Below are positions 38,486-46,833 of a stretch of DNA of 64,000 nt, piece after piece. How positions within the stretch are numbered: position 1 is the stretch's first letter; each line of letters opens with the position of its first letter. The DNA comes from CAWJNF01 sp963844235. GTDB taxonomy: Bacteria > Actinomycetota > Thermoleophilia > Gaiellales > Gaiellaceae. The notes under the pieces are model-generated. The model made no database searches. It was not told where the DNA came from and worked only from the letters and a program-made list of their open reading frames with translations. The stretch spans positions 434,001 to 498,000 of the forward strand of contig CAWJNF010000005.1 in NCBI GenBank assembly GCA_963844235.1, read 5' to 3'. Both the position numbers and the translations under genes were made by a program.

Positions 38486-40529
38486 GTCGCCGGTCGACGC
38501 CGATGACGAGGTTGCCGTACGCGTCGACTCCGACCTCCTGGCCCGGATGAACGAGCGCGGTCGTCGTCTCCTCCTCGATCACGAGCGGGCCCTCGGCCGC
38601 GAAGCCGGCCGGGAGATCCTCCCGCTGGAGCACGGCGGTCTCGTGCACGCCGTCCACGTCGAAGTCGACGAGCCTACGGCCCTTCGGCTCCGGGGAGGCG
38701 ACGCCGCCCTGCCACGGCGCGAGCGCAGGCTTCGGTGTGCGCCGGTGCGTCGCGAGATGGAAGGTGACGAGCTCGATCGGCGTGTCCACGAGCGAGAAGG
38801 TGTACTTGCGCCGGTGCTCGGCGTGGAAAGCCAGCTCGATCGCGGCCAAATCGGTAGGGCCGGCGGCGACCGGCACGCGCACGGCGTGCTCCTGGCCGCC
38901 GTAGCGCATGTCGACGGAGCGGGCGTGGTCGAGGCCGCCGGGCGCCGTCCCCTCCTCGGCGAAGCGAGCCTCCGCCTCGAGCTCGAGCTCGGCGAAGAGG
39001 GCGTCGAGCTCGGCGCCGTCGGTCTGCGAGGTGCGCAGCACGCGTGTCTGGACGAGATCGAGCCGGGGCTCGGTCAGCAGCATCCCCCAGGCCGAGAACA
39101 CACCTGAGCGGGGCGGGACGACGACCTTCTTCACCCCGAGCTCGGCGCCGAGGGCCGCCGCGTGCATGGCGCCTCCACCGCCGCAGGCGACGAGCACGAA
39201 GTCGCGCGGGTCGTAGCCGCGCCGTACCGAGACGAGCTTGAGCGCGTTGATCATGTTCGCGTTGACGAGCCGGATGACCCCGTTCGCGAACTCGGCCTCG
39301 TCCATGCCGAGCCGGGCGCTCAGCTGTCCCATGGCGTCGCGCGCGAGATCGGGATAGACGGGTAGCCGCCCGCCCAGGACGTACTCGGGGTCGAGGACGC
39401 CCGCGAGCAGCTTCGCGTCGGTGACGGTCGGAAGGAGCCCGCCGCGCCCGTAGCACGCGGGCCCGGGGTCGGCTCCAGCGCTCTTTGGCCCGACCCTGAG
39501 CGCTCCGCCGTCGTCGATCCATGCGATGCTGCCGCCCCCGGCGCCGATCTCGACGATGTCGACGACCGGCACCATGAGCGGGTAACCGGCGAAGGTCGGG
39601 CTCCACCCGATCCTGTACTCGGTCGTCGTCCTCGGCTCCCCGCCGAGGATGAGAGAGCACTTCGCCGTGGTTCCCCCGATGTCGAGGAAGATCGCGTCCG
39701 GCTCGCCGATCTGCTCGGCGACGCGGGCCGCGCCGATGACGCCTCCCGCGGGCCCGGACTCGACGAGGGAGATGGGCCGCTGCCGCGCCGCCTCAGCGGT
39801 CGCCGTGCCGGCGCTCGACTGCATGACGTGGAATCCTCCGCGCAGGCCGCTGCCCGCGAGCGCCGCACCGAGGTCGTCGAGATAGCCGGCGACGGCGGGC
39901 TGCACGTAGCCGTTGAGTACCACTGTGCTCGTGCGCTCGTACTCTCGCCACTCGCGGGTGATCTCCGAGGAGATCGAGACGTGCGCGTCGGACAGGAGCT
40001 CGAGGAGGCGATCGCGCACGGCCAGTTCGTGCTCGGGGTGCGCGTAGGCGTGCAGGAAGCAGACGGCGATCGCCTCGACGCCCTGCGCGCGGCATGCGTC
40101 TGCGACGGCGTCGAGCTCGGCGAGCTGGAGCGGAACGAGGACGTCGCCGTGGCGGTCGACACGTTCGCTCACCTCGAAGCGCAGCCGCCGCGGCACGAAC
40201 GGCTCGGGCTTGCGGCAGACAAGGTTGTACATATCGGGTCGGTTCCCGCGGCCGATCTCGAGCACGTCGCGGAAGCCGCGCGTGGTGACGAGCGCGGTCA
40301 GGGCACCGGTGCGCTCGGTCAGAGCGTTGATGACGACCGTCGTGCCGTGGATGAGGCGCCCCACGTGTTCGAGGGGGACATCGCCGTCGGTCAGGCTGGC
40401 GAGCACGCCCTCGGCCAGGCGCGCCGGGGTCGTCGATGCCTTCGCGATGCCGAGGTCACGCGTCTCGGTGTCGAAGAAGACGAGGTCGGTGAAGGTACCG
40501 CCGATGTCCGTCGCGGCGACGAGGCTCAT
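38475..40529 (-). CDS. hyuA: hydantoinase/oxoprolinase subunit A
   Basis: 684 residues from ATG 40527-40529. N-terminal ATDIGGTFTDLVFFD (ATP-binding, actin-like fold), HGTTVVINALTERTGALTAL, FLDIGGTTAKCSLI, ACGGGGAMHAAALGAELGVK and PRSGVFSAWGMLLTEPRLD are standard for HyuA/5-oxoprolinase. With subunit B it performs ATP-dependent opening of a hydantoin or 5-oxoproline-like ring. Its start overlaps the hyuB stop (ATGA). Its own stop codon, TGA after RRRAG, is supplied by a palindromic repeat, so the native C-terminus may have been altered slightly. Confidence 0.95.
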   Translation of the reverse strand: MSLVAATDIGGTFTDLVFFDTETRDLGIAKASTTPARLAEGVLASLTDGDVPLEHVGRLIHGTTVVINALTERTGALTALVTTRGFRDVLEIGRGNRPDMYNLVCRKPEPFVPRRLRFEVSERVDRHGDVLVPLQLAELDAVADACRAQGVEAIAVCFLHAYAHPEHELAVRDRLLELLSDAHVSISSEITREWREYERTSTVVLNGYVQPAVAGYLDDLGAALAGSGLRGGFHVMQSSAGTATAEAARQRPISLVESGPAGGVIGAARVAEQIGEPDAIFLDIGGTTAKCSLILGGEPRTTTEYRIGWSPTFAGYPLMVPVVDIVEIGAGGGSIAWIDDGGALRVGPKSAGADPGPACYGRGGLLPTVTDAKLLAGVLDPEYVLGGRLPVYPDLARDAMGQLSARLGMDEAEFANGVIRLVNANMINALKLVSVRRGYDPRDFVLVACGGGGAMHAAALGAELGVKKVVVPPRSGVFSAWGMLLTEPRLDLVQTRVLRTSQTDGAELDALFAELELEAEARFAEEGTAPGGLDHARSVDMRYGGQEHAVRVPVAAGPTDLAAIELAFHAEHRRKYTFSLVDTPIELVTFHLATHRRTPKPALAPWQGGVASPEPKGRRLVDFDVDGVHETAVLQREDLPAGFAAEGPLVIEEETTTALVHPGQEVGVDAYGNLVIGVDRRRAG

Positions 40530-42235
40530 TCGGCGGCCTCCGTTCCGTGACCGGCCCGGCGTGGCCGGCTCGTAGCGTGACGCCGCAACCCGGCCGTCTC
40601 GTCCTCGACGACCCGCCCTGACGCCTCGTCGATCGCGACGCCGTAGACGGAGCGTGCCTGCGCTGCGGTGACGTAGCCGTCGAGCACGTCGGCGAGCACC
40701 AGCGCCGGCTCGCGCTCGAGCGGGTCCCCGTGGCCACCTCCTGTTCCAGTGACGACGCGGACTCGATCCCCGGGCTCGAGCTCGATGTGGGCGATGCGGC
40801 CCCGCCGGATCAGCGTCCCGTCCAGTTTCTCGTACTCGAGGTAGTTGTTCGAGCCCTCCTGCCCGCCGGCCATTGACCAGGGGCGGCGGTGCCAGCCGCC
40901 GAGGCTGCCGTAGCCCGATGCCCGCTCGACGTCGAGAAGCCTGTACTCGCGAACGACGCCGAGGCCGCCGCGGCGACGGCCGGCGCCGGCGTCGACGTCC
41001 GCGTTCAGCTCGTAGCGCTCGACGTGGATCGGGAAGCGTGCTTCGGCCACCTCGACCGGGAAGTTGTACGTGTCGCCGTCGGTCGTCGCGATGAGCGCGT
41101 TCTCGCCGTCCTTGTCCACGCCGGCGCCCCAGCCGCCGACGCTCGGCTCCGCGAGAACGAAGACCTCGCCGGGACGATCCGTGCCGACGATGTACGCGGC
41201 GCACAGGCTCGCGTAGCTCCCGGCCGGAAGCCGATCGGGGACGACCGGGGCCAGCGCCTTCCAGACGAGCTCGGTGGCGAACGCCGACGCCTCGTAGTAC
41301 CAGCCCGTCGGTGCCGGCGGGTCCGCGCTGAAGACCGTGCCCGGCGAGACGAGCAGCTCGAAGGGCCGGAAGAAGCCGTCGTTGCTCCGCGCCGACGGGC
41401 TCGTGATCGCGCGGACGACCGTCTTGCAAGCCGAGAGGAGCGCCCCGGTGCTGCAGTTCACCGGCCCCGCCGTCTGCGGCGCGGTGCCGGTGAAGTCGGC
41501 GACGAGCGAGTCGTCGGTGACCGTGACCGCGACCTGGATGGGAATCAGGTCGTCCGTCAGCCCGTCGCCGTCGATCACGTCCTCCGCGACGTACGTCCCG
41601 TTCGGGACCCGCCTCAGCTCGGCCCGGGCGATCTGCTCGCCGTGGTCGAGGATCGCGTCGAAGGCGGACGCGAGCGCGTCGGTGCCGTAGCGCTCGCAGG
41701 CCTCGGCGACGCGCTGCTCGCCGATCGCGGTCGCCGCCGCCGATGCGTTCACATCGCCCATGGCGACGAGCGGCAGCCGAACGTTCGCCCGGATGATGTC
41801 GAGGATCGCCTCGTCGACCTCGCCCTCGCGGTAGAGCCTGACGCACGGGAGCTGGAGGCCCTCTTGGTAGATCTCCGTCGAGTCGGGCGAGATGCTGCCC
41901 GGCACCTTGCCGCCGATCTCGATCCAGTGCGTAATCGCCACTGCGAACGCGACGAGCTCGCCGCCGTGGAGGATCGGCCGGACGAGGCACACGTCGCACG
42001 TGTGCGTCCCGCCCTCGTACGGGTTGTTGGTCATGTAGACGTCGCCGGCGCGCATCGACTCGAGGCCGAACTTGCGGATCGTCGCCTCGACCTGCGGCCC
42101 GAACGTCCCCGTGAAGAGCGTCAGCCCGTTGGTCTGCGCCACTACCTGCGCGCGCCGGTCGGTGATGCCGCACGCGAAGTCGAGCACCTCGTACACGATC
42201 GGGCTCATGCTCGTCCGCGCGAGCACGACCGCCAT
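40526..42235 (-). CDS. hyuB: hydantoinase/oxoprolinase subunit B
   Basis: 569 residues from ATG 42233-42235: LARTSMSPIVYEVLDFACGI, MTNNPYEGGTHTCDVCLVRP, TGTAPQTAGPVNCSTGALLS and GTGGGHGDPLEREPALVLAD are diagnostic of HyuB. The true N-terminus probably begins earlier: codons before the ATG read DAFTLEILKDKLHAAADE, the conserved opening, but no start codon is available in that frame before a stop. A TTG at 42348-42350 opens LTEASTQPSRPRA and would join this frame if the five-G run at 42309-42313 were one base shorter, so an indel is likely. The gene is coupled to hyuA by ATGA. Confidence 0.93.
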   Translation of the reverse strand: MAVVLARTSMSPIVYEVLDFACGITDRRAQVVAQTNGLTLFTGTFGPQVEATIRKFGLESMRAGDVYMTNNPYEGGTHTCDVCLVRPILHGGELVAFAVAITHWIEIGGKVPGSISPDSTEIYQEGLQLPCVRLYREGEVDEAILDIIRANVRLPLVAMGDVNASAAATAIGEQRVAEACERYGTDALASAFDAILDHGEQIARAELRRVPNGTYVAEDVIDGDGLTDDLIPIQVAVTVTDDSLVADFTGTAPQTAGPVNCSTGALLSACKTVVRAITSPSARSNDGFFRPFELLVSPGTVFSADPPAPTGWYYEASAFATELVWKALAPVVPDRLPAGSYASLCAAYIVGTDRPGEVFVLAEPSVGGWGAGVDKDGENALIATTDGDTYNFPVEVAEARFPIHVERYELNADVDAGAGRRRGGLGVVREYRLLDVERASGYGSLGGWHRRPWSMAGGQEGSNNYLEYEKLDGTLIRRGRIAHIELEPGDRVRVVTGTGGGHGDPLEREPALVLADVLDGYVTAAQARSVYGVAIDEASGRVVEDETAGLRRHATSRPRRAGHGTEAAE

Positions 42236-42438
42236 CTCGTCCGCGGCCGCGTGGAGCTTGTCCTTGAGGATCTCCAGCGTGAAGGCGTCAGGTGCCGCCC
42301 CGGCTGCCGGGGGCGCGCGGGCGGGACGGCTGGGTGCTGGCCTCGGTCAACTCGCGGGGATCATGCCGCACGGCGTGTCGGGCCGAGCCGGCGAGGAGTG
42401 GGAGGGCCTGGGCGACTCGGCTAGAATCGTCCTTGCGC

Positions 42439-42511
42439 GGGGCTATAGCTCAGCTGGGAGAGCGCCTGGATCGCACCCAGGAGGTCGTCGGTTCGAGTCC
42501 GACTAGCTCCA
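42439..42511 (+). tRNA. tRNA-Ala (anticodon CGC)
   Basis: 73 nt including discriminator A. Acceptor GGGGCTA/TAGCTCC (one G-U pair), D-arm GCTC-AGCTGGGA-GAGC, anticodon stem-loop CCTGG-ATCGCAC-CCAGG with anticodon CGC, T-arm GTCGG-TTCGAGT-CCGAC. CCA is not encoded. Confidence 0.95.
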
Positions 42512-42630
42512 CTCGCCCGTGTAGAACGTGCACGCAGACCCGGCAAGCGGGTACAAGCGGCTGCTCCGATCGCTCGAGGAAGAAACGGTCCTCACTCGAG
42601 CCTCGAACCGCGGATCGCCGGGACTCGCGG

Positions 42631-43136
42631 TCAGCGTTCCGCGCTCGACCCGAATCGCGAGACCACGAGCACGAAAACGAGGGCGGGCGTGCCGAGGATC
42701 ATGATGAGGGCGAGTTGGTACAGGCCCACCGTCGGCGCGACGAGGTTCGCGAGCAGCAGCGCTTGATCGGCGACCGCGACCAGCACGAACGGAGCCATCT
42801 CGATGATCAACGCACGTCGCGAGAGGTCGTGTCGAACCTTTGGCCACCGCGTCCAGGACGTCCCTGCCCTGACCTGATGACCGTAGAAGACGACGATGAG
42901 GAGCCCAGCGCTCATAAGGCGGAGAGCCACGGACTCGCCGATCAAGTCGGCCAACGGAAGGAGCGGGAGCGCGCCGAACAGGCTCGTCAGCGCGTACAGG
43001 ATGATCGCGTTGACCTGTGCCACCTCGTATGCCTTCCACGCTGCATCGTGCGGCGCAGCGCGAGGTAGAGGCCGGCGAACCCGGCGAAGCTCATGCTGAC
43101 CCCGGCGATCGCGTAGAAGAGGGCCGGGTAGCTCAC
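42631..43136 (-). CDS. small membrane protein, frameshifted
   Basis: A four-helix membrane protein of about 168 residues. From GTG 43134-43136 the frame reads SYPALFYAIAGVSMSFAGFA and GLYLALRR, then should shift at about 43047-43048 to DAAWKAYEVAQVNAIILYAL, SLFGALPLLPLADLIGESVA and two further helices. The span is one base short of a multiple of three, so one G/C seems missing. Similar four-helix proteins of unknown function occur singly in many bacteria. It lies between tRNA-Ala and a TIM-barrel gene; there is no operon partner. Confidence 0.65.
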
Positions 43137-43236
43137 CTCGCTGAATCTATGACCGACCCGTCGGCTCATGGGGCCGGTCACCAGCGCCCGCCGCGCATCC
43201 GGGGAGCCGGCTGCGGGCTCCGTCGCCTGATCGCGA

Positions 43237-44295
43237 TCAGCCGCGAAGCGATGCGACCACGCGGCGGTGCTCGCGCATCGTCTCCATCGGCTCCGCGCCT
43301 GGTTGCCGGCCGAACCCGCAGTACATCGCCACGCCGAAGTCGTCGAGGAATCTCGACGCGGTTCGATGTCGCCGCTCGAGGCCGGCCTCCCCGTCGACCG
43401 GCAGCACGATTCCGAGGAAGACGCGCGCGTCGCCCGGCTCGAGATCCGAAAGCGGCCGGAAGAAGCTCTCGTCCTCGCTCCGCAGGTACCTCGGTCCGGC
43501 CAGGTGGAGCCAGTCGACGGTGCGCCCGGACTCCGCGACGGCGTAGTTCGCCATGCGTACGAGGAGGCCCATGTCTCGCGCCTCGTACATCGGCCACTCG
43601 GGGAACGTGCCGTAGCAGAGGTGGTAGCCGACTGGCACATCTTCCGGGATCAGCCGTGTCAGCCGCGACACGGGCCCCGTGAACCGCTCCCACGCGCCGT
43701 CGTCCATCCACGCGACGACGCCCTCGATGTCGAGCACCTCGTAGCAGACGTCCCACTGGATCGCGAGCTCGCTCGCCGGGATCTCCGACGTCAACCGCTC
43801 GAGCTCGCGGCGGACGAGGTCCTCGAACGCGGGGCCGGCGATCGCGTAGTCGGCCGCGAAGTCGGCCTTGAAGCCGTTCAGCGCGCTCGACGGGAACGGC
43901 AGTCCGATCTGGAAACGCAGGTGCGACGGGATCACACCCTGATGCTTCAGCTCGCGGAACGTCTCGTAGGAGGTGATCGCGTCATCGATACGGGGCCACG
44001 ACTCCCAATGCAGCTCCGCCACGCCGGCACGGATCTTGAACACCGGTGTCTCGTACGCGTGACGGGGAATGCCCGTCGGGGATTCGGTCTCCTGCAGGGT
44101 CTCGACGTCCGGGTGCGGTCGTACGAGCCGCTCTCGCTCGTAGCCGACCCATGCGCGCCGCGGTCCCGTCTCGCCGTCCGGCAGCGCGAATACCAGGTCG
44201 GCGAAGAGCTCCGCTCCTGCCTGGAAGGCCTCCTCCGTCGAGTCGGCGGGCAGGCTGCCCACCAGTAGCAGCTCGCTCTGAGCTCGCGTTGTCAT
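43237..44295 (-). CDS. MetE/UROD-like TIM-barrel protein, function unknown
   Basis: 352 residues from ATG 44293-44295, behind a GGAGGAGAGGAG RBS. It starts LLLVGSLPADSTEEAFQAGA, in the manner of cobalamin-independent methionine synthase C-terminal barrels (VGSFPR-like). It also has GLPFPSSALNGFKADFAADY, ASELAIQWDVCYEVLDIEGV, VPVGYHLCYGTFPEWPMYEA and VDWLHLAGPRYLRSEDESFF. The Q-W-D, H-L-C-Y-G and C-G-F-G clusters sit where zinc/substrate ligands lie in MetE, but the exact Zn set (HxC...E...C) is not clear. Possibly a methyl transfer or demethylation enzyme. Confidence 0.65.
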   Translation of the reverse strand: MTTRAQSELLLVGSLPADSTEEAFQAGAELFADLVFALPDGETGPRRAWVGYERERLVRPHPDVETLQETESPTGIPRHAYETPVFKIRAGVAELHWESWPRIDDAITSYETFRELKHQGVIPSHLRFQIGLPFPSSALNGFKADFAADYAIAGPAFEDLVRRELERLTSEIPASELAIQWDVCYEVLDIEGVVAWMDDGAWERFTGPVSRLTRLIPEDVPVGYHLCYGTFPEWPMYEARDMGLLVRMANYAVAESGRTVDWLHLAGPRYLRSEDESFFRPLSDLEPGDARVFLGIVLPVDGEAGLERRHRTASRFLDDFGVAMYCGFGRQPGAEPMETMREHRRVVASLRG

Positions 44296-44681
44296 CGCTC
44301 CTCTCCTCCACGGGTTCTCGACGCTTCCAGGAGTATCGTGCTCCGAGAACCCTCGGCAGCCCCGGCGCCGACCCGAGCTGGCTCTTCTGTTGGCCGATAC
44401 GTGGTCCGTGCCATCCGACGAGGAAACGGCAGCCGACCGAGCGATGCGGCGGTCATCGTCCTCTGTACCGTCATCGTTGTCCGGTATTGGAGCCCGAAAA
44501 AGTAGACAGGGAGGCGGCGGTCCGTGAGCTCCGACAGCCCGGGTCAGCGCTCATCTGCTCACCGCGAAGTGTTCCGAACGCTTGCAGCGCGTGCCAACAA
44601 GCTTCTCTCTGTTTCTGGCGAGGTCGCTTGAGTACCTCGGCCCCGTATGGGTCAACCTGGGCTCGCCGTTGATGAGAGGCC
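44296..44681. other. 386-bp gap without a supported gene
   Basis: No frame with a convincing start, RBS and composition was found on either strand, and no structured RNA was recognised. The DNA is slightly less GC-rich than its surroundings. Confidence 0.5.
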
Positions 44682-45005
44682 CTAGCTAGAGGAGGTCGGC
44701 TCGACGACGTCGGCTCTGTTAGGGCAATCGTTCTGGTGCTCTGCGAGCAGAGCCGGGCCACGATACTTCTCCGTGACCGCGACCCAGCCGCAAGCCTCGC
44801 ACGCGATCTCCCGCTCGGCCGCCTTGAGGACCCGCCGGGCGCGCGCTGCCTCGCCTGCCGGGCAATCATGCTCCTCGAACTCACGAAGCGCCCAGCGCAG
44901 CGAAGGTCGCTCCCAACGTCGACCGCAAATACCGCACGATGCAACGCCGGGGTTGTCGAGTGCCCGCTCGGCCTCCTCCCGACGTCTCGCGCTACCCCAC
45001 ACCAT
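44682..45005 (-). CDS. small protein with two CxxC-H-C zinc-finger-like modules
   Basis: 107 residues from ATG 45003-45005. Module 1 is CGICGRRWERPSLRWALREF then EEHDC; module 2 is CEACGWVAVTEKYRGPALLA then EHQNDC. Each has CxxC, a spacer of about 18-20 residues, then His and a final Cys, so each could hold one zinc ion. A charged helix (EAARARRVLKAAEREIA) joins them. No known family was recognised. It could bind nucleic acid or protein. Alternative upstream GTG/ATG starts extend it without adding recognisable sequence. Confidence 0.55.
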   Translation of the reverse strand: MVWGSARRREEAERALDNPGVASCGICGRRWERPSLRWALREFEEHDCPAGEAARARRVLKAAEREIACEACGWVAVTEKYRGPALLAEHQNDCPNRADVVEPTSSS

Positions 45006-45059
45006 CCTGCCGACTCTACCCCGGCGCGAAGAGGTCGCCCGTTCACGGGCCAGCGTCCC

Positions 45060-45253
45060 TACGCCAGACGCGCGGAGGAGATCCTCTACATCGTGGCCGG
45101 CGAGGCGGAGGCCGAGGTCGGCGACGAACGCGGTCGCCACGGGCGACCTCGCCGTCATCCCCGGCCATGGGCCCGCGCGATCTCGTCAAGGGCGGCGACG
45201 AGACCGTGGGCCGGGTTCTGACCTACATGCCGCTGGCGCTAGAGCCCGACACG
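45060..45253 (+). pseudogene. decayed cupin-domain gene
   Basis: Three consecutive pieces in different frames make one cupin: AEEILYIVAGEAEAEVGDER (45075-45135), VATGDLAVIPGHGP (about 45135-45178) and RDLVKGGDETVGRVLTYMPL (about 45176-45240). No start or complete frame remains, so the gene is dead or badly disrupted. It is convergent with the zinc-finger gene. Confidence 0.55.
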
Positions 45254-45485
45254 AGGTCGGCAGTCCGGCCATGGCGGAACTCCACGAGTGCCAGCCTGCC
45301 GAACTCGCGTGGGCGGTAGCACTACACGGCTTGCACCACCCTCACCCCCTCGACGCGGTGAAGCGCGCGGCGGGCTCAGTGCGTGAACGGAGGCCGAGCA
45401 CCCCGACGAGATCTTCACTGTTTGAAAGAGTTCCATTCGCCTCTTGCGTCGGTCCGATCCGTTGCCTGCGGGAAGCCAGGGCGAG

Positions 45486-46714
45486 CTAGCGTGCCTCGAG
45501 TGGCTTGCCGAGCGGCCGCGCTTCTCGTCTCCACCTGAGCCACGCTGCGGGCACGTGGGGCGTGGTAGCGGCGACGAAGAGCACCGCGAACGTCAAGCCG
45601 AGCACCCCGTAGCCGCCGAAGGCGAGCGCCGCGCCGCCCAGGCCGGCGCCGATGAGGTACCCGAACTGGACGACGGCCGCGCGAATGCTCATCGCCGCCA
45701 GCTTCCGATCCGGTGCGAGGGCGATGCCGAGCGTGCTTCCCGCGAGCGTCCGCGCGCCGGCCAGTGCGCCGAGCAGCCCGAAGATGGCGGCGCTCTGCCA
45801 CAGGTTGACGCGGACGGTCCCCAGGACCGCGATCGACACGGCCGCGGCGAGCCCCAGACCGACGAGGAGCCGGCTCGCGTGGCGGTCGGCGAAGCGGCGT
45901 GCCAGCATGTTCCCGGGGAAGTAGGCGGCACCGCCGGCCGCCAGCACGAGGCCGGTCGCGCTCGTCGACAGGCCGTAGGACTCGACGAAGAGCGCGCCGC
46001 CGTAGACGAGCGTGCCGGTCCAGGCCGAGAAAGCGAGCAGCTCGCCGAGCGCCCAGCGCCGCACGGCGCGGTCGCGCAGGAGCGTCCGCACACCGCCCCC
46101 GGCGGGGGGCCGTGTGGGGGAGGCGGGCCCGAGCCGGACGGCGACCCACGCCGCCAGCCCGGCGGCGAGCGGGACCGCGAAGCCGAGCCGCCAGCCCGCC
46201 TCTCCGAGAGCGCCGACGGCCGGCATCCCTACCGCCCAGGCCGCCGCCTGGCCGAGGAGCGCCCACGAGAGGAGGCGAGAGCTCTTCCCCGGTGCTGCCC
46301 ACTCGCCCGCCGCTGCGGTGCCGCCGCTCAGCAGCAGCGCCACCGCAGCGCCCGTCACGCACTGGCCAGCGCCAGCAGGCCGAGCCCGGGCGCGAGCGCC
46401 GAGCCCAGCGAGCCGAGCATGAGCAGCGCGACTCCGGCGCCGAGCAGCGTGCGCAGCCCGAGCCGCCCCCCGAGGGCGGCGATCGCGAGGCAGGTGACGC
46501 CCGCGACGAGGCCGGCCAGCGTCCGAAGCTGGCCGAGGTTCGCGGTCGTGACGCCGAAGTCCTCGGCGACCCGGACCAGAACCGGTGGCAACGAGATCAG
46601 GCCCGCCTGCGACGCGAAGAGGCACACGAACACGGCGATCTCGGCCGGCAGCCGCCGGCCGGTTCTGCTGCGACCCAGCCCTCCGAGCCGGTTGGGTGTC
46701 ACTCCTAGGTCCAT
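45486..46714 (-). CDS. MFS transporter, frameshifted
   Basis: Twelve-helix carrier of about 409 residues in two frames. From ATG 46712-46714: GRRLPAEIAVFVCLFASQAG, PPVLVRVAEDFGVTTANLGQ, LGRLGL-type helix and LALAPGLGLLALA. The frame then breaks at 46363-46367, where one G/C seems missing, and continues QCVTGAAVALLLSGG, GEWAAPGKSSRLLSWALLGQ, PAVGALGEAGWRLGFAVPLA and so on to 45486. The span is one base short of a multiple of three. The family is that of AraJ/CynX-like MFS proteins; the substrate is unknown. It is divergent by 119 bp from the SARP fusion, which may regulate it. Confidence 0.78.
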
Positions 46715-46833
46715 GGCACGAAGAGAACAGGGCGTCACCCCGGCGCCGGTGGGAGCGCGGGTAAATGCCGGGTAATCGCACGGAGGCCGCCTCGGAAGGT
46801 GCCTGCTAGGGTGCCGGAGCGGAGCGCCAGACG

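Noticed and set aside
44471..44680. Minus-strand frame with charged helical composition
   Set aside because: No plausible start or RBS and no recognised motif; may be chance.
45254..45485. Short frame ending AEHPDEIFTV before the MFS gene
   Set aside because: Looks like the tail of a lost gene, but too short to assign.
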